From: an uncultured Merdimonas sp.
Lineage (GTDB): Bacteria > Bacillota > Clostridia > Lachnospirales > Lachnospiraceae
NCBI GenBank assembly: GCA_944378225.1
Contig: CALWGE010000021.1
Location: forward strand, 1 to 41,831
Direction: 5' to 3'
Length of the DNA: 41,831 nucleotides
Positions 32,879 through 40,773 of this stretch are shown one piece after another (the stretch's first letter is position 1; each line of letters begins with the position of its first letter). Position numbers and translations under genes: made by a program. The notes under the pieces were generated by a model, which was not told the origin of the DNA, did not search any database, and saw nothing but the letters and a program-made list of their open reading frames with translations.

Positions 32879-32911
32879 GCCCCGGATGCCGAAACGCATC
32901 CGGGGCTTTCT
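32879..32911 (+). terminator. Hairpin between E1 and lipoate ligase genes
   Basis: GCCCCGGATGC pairs perfectly with GCATCCGGGGC around a CGAAAC loop. The following TTTCT is a weak T tract, so partial read-through into the ligase gene is plausible. Confidence 0.65.
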
Positions 32912-32982
32912 GAAAACTTACAACTAATAGGGAAAATCTGGTCTTGTCGGCCGGATTTATAAGAACAGCAGGAGAACAGCAT

Positions 32983-33981
32983 ATGGCACATAACTATTTT
33001 ATACAGACATATACCCATAATCCCTGGTATAACCTGGCTGCGGAAAAATATCTGGCAGATCAGATCGGAGAGGGAGAGGTTATTCTTTATCTCTGGCAAA
33101 ACGAACATACAGTAGTAATAGGAAGAAATCAGAATGCCATACGGGAGTGCCGGGCACAGTTACTGGAAGAGGAAGGAGGCTTTCTCGCACGCCGAACGAC
33201 GGGAGGCGGGGCCGTATATCAGGATCTTGGAAATCTGTGCTTTACTTTTCTTGCCTCACCGGAGCAATACGATTTGCAGAAACAGCTTGCGGTGATTCAG
33301 ACAGCATGCAGAAAGTTTGGAATTGAGACGAGGTTTTCCGGACGTAACGATGTTATCACAGAAGACGGGTTTAAATTTTCCGGAAATGCTTTTTCAAAAA
33401 ACTCCCGATGCAGTATTCAGCATGGTACTCTGATGATAGATGTGGACGTGTCACGGCTTGGCCGTTATCTGACGCCTTCCAGGGAGAAAATGAAGGCCAA
33501 GGGAGTGAAGTCCGTTCAGTCGCGGGTATGTAATTTGAAGGAACTGAATCCCGAAATTACGGTAGAAGCCATGCGTCAGGCTTTGAAAGAAAGTTTTTTT
33601 GAATTATATGGGGAATTTGAAGAGCTTGATTCTTCTGTTCTGGAAAATTCTGAAGTACAGAAAACATTTGAGACATATTCCTCCTGGGAGTGGAGATATG
33701 GAAAGTCTCCGGAATGTGAGACTTCCTACAGCCATCGGTTCGACTGGGGAGAGGTGGAGGTATGGCTGAAACTCCATAAAATGTATATCAGCGAGATAAC
33801 AGTCTATTCCGATGCACTGGACGTGGAACTCCCCCGGAAACTGGAACAGATGCTTTTGAATAAACGGTATGATATGGCGGATCTGGAGCTGGAAAAGGAG
33901 ACGGCAGAGTGTACGCCGGAGCAAAAGGAGAAACTCCGGCAGGTAACAGAATGGCTGTCAGGCCTGTGGAGTGAAGAATGA
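32983..33981 (+). CDS. lplA: Lipoate--protein ligase
   Basis: A 332-residue LplA-type enzyme that activates lipoate with ATP and attaches it to the lipoyl lysines of acceptor domains. HTVVIGRNQN (about 44-53), RRTTGGGAVYQDLGN (about 70-84) and DGFKFSGNAFSKN (about 127-139, with the catalytic lysine) are the family motifs. The C-terminal ~85 residues match the accessory domain of full-length LplA. AGGAG eight bases before ATG 32983 fixes the start; the frame is open further upstream without a ribosome site. Its place right after E2 and E1 indicates that it services the triple-lipoyl E2. Confidence 0.9.
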   Translation: MAHNYFIQTYTHNPWYNLAAEKYLADQIGEGEVILYLWQNEHTVVIGRNQNAIRECRAQLLEEEGGFLARRTTGGGAVYQDLGNLCFTFLASPEQYDLQKQLAVIQTACRKFGIETRFSGRNDVITEDGFKFSGNAFSKNSRCSIQHGTLMIDVDVSRLGRYLTPSREKMKAKGVKSVQSRVCNLKELNPEITVEAMRQALKESFFELYGEFEELDSSVLENSEVQKTFETYSSWEWRYGKSPECETSYSHRFDWGEVEVWLKLHKMYISEITVYSDALDVELPRKLEQMLLNKRYDMADLELEKETAECTPEQKEKLRQVTEWLSGLWSEE

Positions 33982-34058
33982 TTCTGGCCAGAACCTTAAG
34001 ATACCCTTAATTTTTTTCTGCTTTGAAAAAAACACTTTTCTTTTTGGCAACTATTGTA

Positions 34059-34064
34059 TATAAT
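34059..34064 (+). promoter_or_regulatory. Likely mreB-type gene promoter (-10), in a 301-base gap
   Basis: TATAAT at 34059-34064 is clear, but the -35 position holds only T-rich sequence (TTTTCT). Just before it, a short TTAAG / CTTAA hairpin (33996-34010) followed by seven T residues may be a weak terminator for lplA. The rest of 33982-34282 shows no convincing coding region. Confidence 0.4.
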
Positions 34065-34282
34065 ATAGATTGGCTTAAATGGACGGGATTTTTGCGCCCT
34101 GAGGAAGACGGGCAGGATAAGTCCAGAAGAACATGCCAACAGCGAGCAATTAGACAGAAGTTTTTGACAGAGACCGGAAGTTTTTTCAGGATTCTGCAGA
34201 GACTGAATAACTGATGATAAATGTGAAAGACTGTAATCATAGGAAAAAACTGAGAGAAAAGTGAGAAAGGGGATTGTGAATC

Positions 34283-35284
34283 ATGGCAGGGACTGACATC
34301 GGAATCGATTTGGGAACCGCGAGCATTCTGGTATATATAAATGGAAAAGGAGTCGTATTGAAAGAGCCGTCTGTAGTGGCATTTGACAGAGATACGAATA
34401 AGATCCGTGCAATTGGAGAAGAAGCACGCCTGATGCTGGGAAGAACTCCGGGCAACATCATTGCAGTGCGGCCGCTTCGTCAGGGTGTTATTTCTGATTA
34501 TACTGTAACAGAAAAAATGCTGCGTTATTTTATTCAGAAGGCAACCGGAAAGAAGACTTTCCGCAAGCCCCGTATTGCTGTCTGCGTTCCCAGCGGTGTG
34601 ACCGAGGTGGAGAAAAAAGCTGTAGAGGACGCTACCTATCAGGCCGGCGCCAGAGAGGTTCTGATTATTGAGGAGCCGATTGCAGCGGCTATCGGAGCAG
34701 GAATTGATATTTCCAGACCCTGTGGTAACATGATTGTGGATATCGGAGGCGGTACCAGTGATATCGCTGTAATTTCTCTGGGCGGCACGGTAGTAAGTAC
34801 GTCCGTGAAGGTCGCCGGTGATGATTTTGATGAGGCGATTGTGCGTTATATGCGTAAAAAGCACAATCTTCTGATTGGAGAAAGAACTGCAGAAGATATT
34901 AAGATAAAAGTAGGAACCTGCTATCCGAGAGCAGAGGTGGAGCGCATGAATGTGCGCGGCCGTAATCTGGTGACAGGACTTCCCAAAACGGTGGAGGTAA
35001 CTTCCGAGGATTGTGAGGAGGCTCTTCGCGAGACTACGATGCAGATTGTGGAAGCGGTACACAGTGTACTGGAAAAGACACCGCCCGAGCTGGCAGCCGA
35101 TATCGCAGATCGCGGTATTGTTCTGACAGGAGGAGGGGCTCTGCTTCGCGGTCTGGAAGAACTGCTGGAAGAGAAGACGGGAATCAATACGATGACTGCA
35201 GAGGATTCCATGAAATGTGTGGCTATCGGCACAGGAAAATTCGTGGAGTTTATGGCGGGAAACCGTGAGGATCTCCACGCATAA
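34283..35284 (+). CDS. MreB/Mbl-type actin-like cell-shape protein
   Basis: A 333-residue actin-fold ATPase that polymerises under the membrane and guides peptidoglycan synthesis. Phosphate-1 motif DIGIDLGTASILVY (4-17), CVPSGVTEVEKKAVEDA (about 106-122), phosphate-2 motif DIGGGTSDIAVI (about 153-164) and the adenosine motif VLTGGGALLRGL (about 279-290) are all present. The length matches MreB/Mbl/MreBH. AAAGGGGA precedes the ATG. It is a lone gene with its own terminator and is not followed by mreC and mreD, which suits an Mbl-like extra paralogue rather than the mreBCD copy. I cannot separate MreB from Mbl by eye. Confidence 0.92.
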   Translation: MAGTDIGIDLGTASILVYINGKGVVLKEPSVVAFDRDTNKIRAIGEEARLMLGRTPGNIIAVRPLRQGVISDYTVTEKMLRYFIQKATGKKTFRKPRIAVCVPSGVTEVEKKAVEDATYQAGAREVLIIEEPIAAAIGAGIDISRPCGNMIVDIGGGTSDIAVISLGGTVVSTSVKVAGDDFDEAIVRYMRKKHNLLIGERTAEDIKIKVGTCYPRAEVERMNVRGRNLVTGLPKTVEVTSEDCEEALRETTMQIVEAVHSVLEKTPPELAADIADRGIVLTGGGALLRGLEELLEEKTGINTMTAEDSMKCVAIGTGKFVEFMAGNREDLHA

Positions 35285-35301
35285 GAAAGATACAAACGAG
35301 G

Positions 35302-35335
35302 GGCATGACGGAGATCTTTCCGTCATGCCATTTTT
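35302..35335 (+). terminator. Terminator after the MreB-type gene
   Basis: GGCATGACGGA (35302-35312) pairs with TCCGTCATGCC (35319-35329), followed by ATTTTT. Confidence 0.8.
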
Positions 35336-35398
35336 ATCAGATGGGAAATTTTACAACCGTGGATAAAGGCCCCAGGGAAGGATATTAAAAGGCGTACG

Positions 35399-37681
35399 AT
35401 GAAACTGGAAGGATATGTGGAGCATATTATCTATCGCAATTCGGAGAATGGCTATTCGGTATTGAATCTGGAAGCAGACGGGGAAGAGATTACGGCAGTA
35501 GGGATTTTTCATTACATAAGTGAAGGAGAACTTCTGGAGCTGGAAGGAGAATTCACAGAACATCCGCTGTATGGACAGCAGTTCCGTGCGGACAGCTTTG
35601 AAGTGAAGGTGCCGCAGGATGCTCTGGCTATGGAACGCTACCTGGGCAGCGGTGCCATCAAAGGTATCGGCCCTGCACTGGCAGCCCGCATTGTGCGTCG
35701 CTTTGGGACAAAGACCTTTGAGATCCTTGAGAGAGAGCCTGAAAGGCTGGCAGAGATCAAAGGCATCAGTGAACGTAAGGCCCGTGAGCTTGCAGAGCAG
35801 ATGGAAGAAAAACGGGATCTCCGGCAGGCGATGGTATTTCTGCAGGAATACGGGATTTCTGTAAATCTTGCAGCAAAAATATATGAACAGTATGGCGGAG
35901 AAATTTACCGGGTAATAAAGGAAAATCCTTATCGCCTGGCAGATGATATTACAGGTATAGGATTCCGGACTGCAGATGAAATCGCCAGACGGGTAGGGAT
36001 ACGTGAGGATTCTGATTTCCGTATCCGAAGCGGAATTTTATATACTTTGCTTGCGGCTTCGGGAGAAGGCCATACCTGTCTGCCGGAAGACCAGCTGCTT
36101 GGCCGCACTTCCAGGCTGCTGGGAGTTAGTGCTGAGGCTGTGGAGAAACATCTGTCAGATCTGAGCATAGAGCGCAGACTGGTGAGAAAGCTGCTCCCTG
36201 ATACAGACGGAAAGGAAAAGCCTTTTGTATATGGAACGGCTGCTTATTATGCAGAACTGAGTACAGCAGTTATGCTTTGCAGACTGAATCTGTCTCTGGA
36301 AACCTCAGATACAGAAATCAGCACGATGCTGCACCGTGTTTCTGCACAGGCGGAAATAGAGCTGGATGAGCATCAGAAAGAAGCTGTATATGAAGCAGTA
36401 AAAAATGGAGTCCTGATTCTGACGGGCGGCCCGGGTACGGGAAAAACGACAACGATTAATACCATGATCCGTTATTTTGAATCAGAGGGTCTGGATATAC
36501 TTCTTGCTGCCCCTACAGGCAGAGCGGCTAAACGGATGACAGAGGCTACAGGCTGTCAGGCCAGAACCATTCACCGTCTGCTGGAACTGTCAGGCGGCCC
36601 GGAAAGCGCATCGGGCAGAGCGGTTTTTATGAAAAATGAAGAGGAACCGCTGGAAGCAGACGTTATTATTATTGACGAGATGTCCATGGTAGATTTATAT
36701 CTGATGCAGGCTCTTCTGAAAGCAATTGTACCGGGAACCCGTCTGATTCTGGTAGGTGACGTGAATCAGCTGCCCAGTGTGGGACCGGGAAGTGTGCTGC
36801 AGGATTTAATTCGCAGCGGAGCTTTTCCAGTGGTGAGGCTGACAAAAATTTTCCGTCAGGCAGCAGAAAGCGATATCATAGTAAATGCACATAAGATTAA
36901 CCGGGGTGAAAAGATTACTCTGGATAATAAAAGCAGAGATTTCTTTTTCCTCAAAAGACAGGATCCGAATGTGATTCTGCGGGTGGTTCTGGCTCTTGTA
37001 CAGGAAAAGATGCCGCGCTATGTACATGCGCAGATATCAGAGATACAGGTTTTGACGCCCATGCGCAAAGGAGCACTGGGGGTGGAAAATCTGAATCGGG
37101 TACTGCAGAGGTATCTGAATCCTGAAGCGCCGGATAAGCCGGAGATTCCGTTCGGCCATGGGACGGCAGCGGAGGAAGGCAAAGAAGGCGGAAAAGGCGT
37201 TCTGCGGGTGGGTGACAAGGTTATGCAGATACGCAACAACTATCAGCTGGAATGGGAAGTGCGGAACCGTTACGGAATCGCTGTTGATACGGGACTGGGA
37301 GTCTTTAATGGGGATGTGGGAATTGTACATTCCATTAACTCTTTTGCTGAGGAAGTTGTGGTGGAATTTGATGAAGGGCGGATGGTTGCTTATCCCTATA
37401 AACAGTTGGATGAACTGGAGCTGGCCTATGCGATTACTGTGCATAAAGCACAGGGGAGCGAATATCCGGCTGTAGTGATTCCGCTTCTTTCAGGTCCGCG
37501 TCTTCTGATGAACAGAAATCTTCTGTATACGGCGGTAACCCGTGCAAGATCCTGCGTGACGCTGGTGGGAAGTGACGAAATGTTTCAGGCTATGGTGGAC
37601 AATGGAACAGAACAGAAACGGTATACAGGTCTTTGCGAGGCTGTCCAATCTTATTTATCCTCGCAGATGTCCGATTTGTGA
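35399..37681 (+). CDS. recD2: RecD2-family DNA helicase
   Basis: A 760-residue superfamily 1B 5'-3' helicase of the RecD2/TraA type, found without RecB and RecC. The N-terminal region (about 1-75) is followed by helix-hairpin-helix motifs (GAIKGIGPALAARI and IKGISERKARELA, about 81-135). Motif I GGPGTGKTTT is near 342-351, Walker B VIIIDEMSMVD near 422-432, GDVNQLPSVGPGS near 451-463, and the C-terminal motif ELAYAITVHKAQGSEYPAVV near 675-694. RecD2 proteins act in DNA repair and replication-fork maintenance. AAAGG lies upstream of the ATG. The 3' end overlaps comF by 80 bases, so the two are cotranscribed. Confidence 0.93.
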   Translation: MKLEGYVEHIIYRNSENGYSVLNLEADGEEITAVGIFHYISEGELLELEGEFTEHPLYGQQFRADSFEVKVPQDALAMERYLGSGAIKGIGPALAARIVRRFGTKTFEILEREPERLAEIKGISERKARELAEQMEEKRDLRQAMVFLQEYGISVNLAAKIYEQYGGEIYRVIKENPYRLADDITGIGFRTADEIARRVGIREDSDFRIRSGILYTLLAASGEGHTCLPEDQLLGRTSRLLGVSAEAVEKHLSDLSIERRLVRKLLPDTDGKEKPFVYGTAAYYAELSTAVMLCRLNLSLETSDTEISTMLHRVSAQAEIELDEHQKEAVYEAVKNGVLILTGGPGTGKTTTINTMIRYFESEGLDILLAAPTGRAAKRMTEATGCQARTIHRLLELSGGPESASGRAVFMKNEEEPLEADVIIIDEMSMVDLYLMQALLKAIVPGTRLILVGDVNQLPSVGPGSVLQDLIRSGAFPVVRLTKIFRQAAESDIIVNAHKINRGEKITLDNKSRDFFFLKRQDPNVILRVVLALVQEKMPRYVHAQISEIQVLTPMRKGALGVENLNRVLQRYLNPEAPDKPEIPFGHGTAAEEGKEGGKGVLRVGDKVMQIRNNYQLEWEVRNRYGIAVDTGLGVFNGDVGIVHSINSFAEEVVVEFDEGRMVAYPYKQLDELELAYAITVHKAQGSEYPAVVIPLLSGPRLLMNRNLLYTAVTRARSCVTLVGSDEMFQAMVDNGTEQKRYTGLCEAVQSYLSSQMSDL

Positions 37682-38336
37682 CGAACTCACAGGTTCACAT
37701 AAGATACTGATCTGCAGGGAATGCAGGCAGAAACTGCATTATATCTGCGAACCGGCATGTAAAAAATGCGGGAAATCTCTGGAACACGATGAGACAGAAT
37801 ACTGTGGCGACTGCAGGCGGAGGACGCACAGATATACAAGAGGCAGAGCAGTCTTTCCCTATGACAGACTGCTTCGTGCATCCATTGCTCGTTTCAAATA
37901 TAAAGGGCGCAGGGAATATGCAGATTTTTATGCGGAAGAAATGGCTGAACAATACGAAGATCTTCTGCGCTCCTGGAATCCCGACGCTCTGGTGCCAATT
38001 CCTCTTCACAAGACAAGAAAACGAAAAAGAGGATTTAATCAGGCGCAGCTGCTTGCTGAAAAACTTGGGAAAAGACTGGAAATCCCGGTAGAAAAACGGA
38101 TTCTGGAAAGGACAAAAAAGACGGGGCCACAGAAGGAACTGAACGATGTGCAGAGAAGGGCAAACCTGAAAAATGCTTTTCAAGTACGTCAAAATGATGT
38201 AAGATTAAAAAGAATAGTTCTGGTGGATGACATTTATACTACTGGAAGCACGATTGACGCAGCTGCAGCTGTACTGTTGGAGCATGGAGCGGAAAAAGTG
38301 TATTTTTTGACCATTTGCATTGGAAGAGGCTTTTAA
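37602..38336 (+). CDS. comF: ComF-family phosphoribosyltransferase-like protein
   Basis: A 244-residue protein. The N-terminus has a four-cysteine zinc-binding part (CPIC, CREC, CKKC, CGDC between about 22 and 70). The C-terminus is a type I PRTase-like domain with the PRPP loop VLVDDIYTTGSTIDAA (about 208-223). ComF proteins are required for DNA uptake in competent bacteria and are also conserved where competence is unproven. The ATG at 37602 lies inside the recD2 3' end with a GGTGG site three bases upstream, a marked overlap of 80 bases in a different frame. The pairing with a helicase gene suits DNA processing. Confidence 0.9.
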   Translation: MEQNRNGIQVFARLSNLIYPRRCPICDELTGSHKILICRECRQKLHYICEPACKKCGKSLEHDETEYCGDCRRRTHRYTRGRAVFPYDRLLRASIARFKYKGRREYADFYAEEMAEQYEDLLRSWNPDALVPIPLHKTRKRKRGFNQAQLLAEKLGKRLEIPVEKRILERTKKTGPQKELNDVQRRANLKNAFQVRQNDVRLKRIVLVDDIYTTGSTIDAAAAVLLEHGAEKVYFLTICIGRGF

Positions 38337-38421
38337 ATATAGCAGAGACATGATATACTGAAATTTGAAAGCTGATTTCCACGCGGTACAAAAAGAGTGT
38401 GGAAAAGTAAGAGAGGTACGC

Positions 38422-38877
38422 ATGGTAAACGAAGAAAAAGTCAGGCTTATGGCAAAGGCAGCCTCCTTTGAGGCAGGAGAAGGAAAGCAGGCACTGTCCA
38501 TGAACAGGTTTTTCAGGGGAGACTACATCAGTCTTCAGCTGATAGGGGCATGGATTTCATTTACGGTAGCGTTTTGCCTTTGCATGGGGCTTTGGGCCTT
38601 CTATAAAATGGAATATCTGATGAGCAATATAAATCAGCTGGATCTTCTGGCGATGGGAAGAGGCGTGGCTCTTCTGTATCTGAGCCTGCTGGGAATTTTT
38701 ATGATAATTCATTATGCAGTTTACCACAGCCGATACCAGCAGAACAAAAAGACTCTGGCGGCATACAATCATATTCTGAAGCAGCTGTCGCATATTTATC
38801 AGACAGAGTCCAGAAGTGCGGGCAGCGAATTTACGTCAGAAGGAGCAGAAGAAGATGAAAACTTTATTGGAATATAG
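38422..38877 (+). CDS. Small two-helix membrane protein, function unknown
   Basis: A 151-residue protein I do not recognise. It has a soluble N-terminal ~35 residues, two membrane helices (about 39-62 and 79-101) joined by a short loop, and a charged C-terminal tail of about 50 residues likely to be helical, then acidic. GAGAGG lies before the ATG at 38422. It overlaps the next gene by 23 bases and precedes cdaA, so it is probably cotranscribed with the c-di-AMP genes. A link to c-di-AMP or the envelope is possible only by position. Confidence 0.78.
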   Translation: MVNEEKVRLMAKAASFEAGEGKQALSMNRFFRGDYISLQLIGAWISFTVAFCLCMGLWAFYKMEYLMSNINQLDLLAMGRGVALLYLSLLGIFMIIHYAVYHSRYQQNKKTLAAYNHILKQLSHIYQTESRSAGSEFTSEGAEEDENFIGI

Positions 38878-39856
38878 GGAAAAAATGAAACTGTTTCTGG
38901 GGAAATATGATATTTATCTTTTCCCGGTGCTGAAATTTGCACTGGCACTGATAGCCTTTCTGGCTATTAATGCAAATGTGGGATTTATGAGCAGGCTGAC
39001 CAATCCGGGGATTGCCCTGATTCTGGCTCTGATGTGCGCGTTTCTTCCTCTGAACGTGACGGCAGTTTTTGGAGCAGGTCTGATTCTGGCACATATGTAT
39101 GCATTGTCGCTTGAAGCATTTGCCATTACCTTTGTCTTGTTTGCGCTGATGGTTCTGCTCTTTTTCCGGACAGCGCCCAAATATGGTTATCTGCTTATTA
39201 TAACGCCTCTGGCCTTCGGTCTGCGGATTCCTTATGTAATTCCTCTTGCGATGGGACTTATGGGGACACCGGTGGCAGCTATTCCGGTAGCCTGTGGAAC
39301 TGTGGTTTATTTTCTGCTTCACTATGTCAGATTGAATACGGCGATTCTGGGAAATACCGAAACGAGTACCATGACAGAAAAAATCACCTATCTTCTGGAC
39401 AATGCAGTGAATAATAAAGAAATGCTTCTGACGGCAGCAGCATTTGCCCTTACTCTGATTCTGGTTTACGTGATACGCAGAATGTCAGTGGACCATTCAT
39501 GGTCGATTGCTATTGCTGCAGGTACAGTGACGGATATTATTGTTCTTCTGTTTGGCAGTCTTCTGCTTGATGTTACGCCGCAGATACTCAGTGTTCTTTT
39601 GGGAAGCCTGATTTCTGCAGGAATTGCAGTACTGCTTCAGATCACAGTTTTCAGTCTGGATTATTCCCGGACAGAATATGTGCAGTTTGAAGATGATGAG
39701 TATTATTATTATGTAAAAGCAGTTCCTAAAATTACAATTGCAGTACCGGAAAAAACTGTAAAAAAGATTAATCCTCAGAGAAAAATCTCCGCAGTTCGCA
39801 AGAAGGAGAAACAGGGGAGAAAAACGGCAGAAAAACAGAACAGACAGAATAGATAA
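38855..39856 (+). CDS. Polytopic membrane protein upstream of cdaA, function unknown
   Basis: A 333-residue protein with about seven to nine membrane helices (from ~20 to ~275), a long middle segment around 165-195 without membrane character, and a cytoplasmic basic tail from about 285, ending in a run rich in Lys, Arg and Gln. DEYYYYVK near 281-288 is a striking acidic-tyrosine patch just before the tail. AAGGAG nine bases upstream of the ATG at 38855 decides the start. It overlaps the previous gene by 23 bases and lies 29 bases before cdaA. I cannot assign a family; the conserved-looking position suggests a partner of the c-di-AMP synthase or an envelope role. Confidence 0.8.
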   Translation: MKTLLEYREKMKLFLGKYDIYLFPVLKFALALIAFLAINANVGFMSRLTNPGIALILALMCAFLPLNVTAVFGAGLILAHMYALSLEAFAITFVLFALMVLLFFRTAPKYGYLLIITPLAFGLRIPYVIPLAMGLMGTPVAAIPVACGTVVYFLLHYVRLNTAILGNTETSTMTEKITYLLDNAVNNKEMLLTAAAFALTLILVYVIRRMSVDHSWSIAIAAGTVTDIIVLLFGSLLLDVTPQILSVLLGSLISAGIAVLLQITVFSLDYSRTEYVQFEDDEYYYYVKAVPKITIAVPEKTVKKINPQRKISAVRKKEKQGRKTAEKQNRQNR

Positions 39857-39885
39857 GACAGACAAGACAGAGAGGAAGGGGTCCT

Positions 39886-40773
39886 ATGAGAAATTCCATT
39901 CCTGAAGTTATAAGCGGAATGATTGATACCTTTATACGGGTGAATATCCGCATCACAGATGTGGTAGAGATTATAATTTTATCCTTCCTGATCTATGAGA
40001 TTATGGTATGGATTAAAAAAACCAGGGCATGGGTACTTCTGAAAGGATTTGGAGTGCTTCTGGCTTTAATCTGTATCGCAGTGATTTTTGAGATGAACAC
40101 GATTCTCTGGATTGCAAGAAATGTATTCAGTCTGGGAATCACGGCTTTGGTAATTGTGTTTCAGCCGGAACTGCGCAAGGCGTTGGAACAGCTGGGACAG
40201 CAGAATATTATCAGTTCTATTTTCAGCTTTGACAGTTCAAGGGATGTGGAGGCACGGTTTAGTGATAAGACTGTTAATGAACTGACGAAGGCTGTGTTTG
40301 AAATGGCAAAGGTTAAAACAGGAGCTCTCATTGTGCTGGAAAAAAACACTCCACTCAATGAATATGAGCGTACCGGCATTACATTGGATTCTGTGATTAC
40401 CAGCCAGCTCCTGATTAACATATTTGAAAAAAACACCCCTCTTCATGATGGCGCTGTGATAGTGCGGGGCGACCGGATAGTGTCGGCCACCTGTTATCTC
40501 CCTCTGTCGGATAATCTGTTTTTGAGCAAAGATCTGGGTACGAGACACAGAGCTGCAGTGGGGATCAGCGAAGTGACAGATTCGCTGACTATTGTGGTAT
40601 CAGAAGAGACAGGAGCTGTGTCAGTTGCCTGCCAGGGAGAATTGAAGAGAAATCTTACACAGGAAGAACTGAAGGCGCAGCTGACGGCTGCTCAGGATAA
40701 GACCAAGGATACGGGAAGATTCAGACTCTGGAAAGGACGGGTGAAGAGGCATGAAAAACCTTCTGACAAATAA
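39886..40773 (+). CDS. cdaA: Diadenylate cyclase CdaA (c-di-AMP synthase)
   Basis: A 295-residue membrane enzyme that makes cyclic di-AMP from two ATP. Three N-terminal membrane helices lie at about 24-40, 47-67 and 73-92. The DAC domain spans about 105-270 with the catalytic DGA in LHDGAVIV (near 186-193) and the RHR motif in GTRHRAA (near 217-223). The C-terminal ~30 residues are charged. GAGAGGAAGGGG precedes the ATG. The cdaR gene overlaps its last 23 bases, the usual cdaA-cdaR arrangement of Firmicutes. c-di-AMP controls potassium, osmolyte and cell-wall homeostasis. Confidence 0.95.
   Translation: MRNSIPEVISGMIDTFIRVNIRITDVVEIIILSFLIYEIMVWIKKTRAWVLLKGFGVLLALICIAVIFEMNTILWIARNVFSLGITALVIVFQPELRKALEQLGQQNIISSIFSFDSSRDVEARFSDKTVNELTKAVFEMAKVKTGALIVLEKNTPLNEYERTGITLDSVITSQLLINIFEKNTPLHDGAVIVRGDRIVSATCYLPLSDNLFLSKDLGTRHRAAVGISEVTDSLTIVVSEETGAVSVACQGELKRNLTQEELKAQLTAAQDKTKDTGRFRLWKGRVKRHEKPSDK

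Noticed and set aside
34023-34214. Plus-strand frame of 63 codons upstream of the MreB-type gene
   Set aside because: It overlaps the likely -10 box, has no ribosome site and no conserved-looking features.
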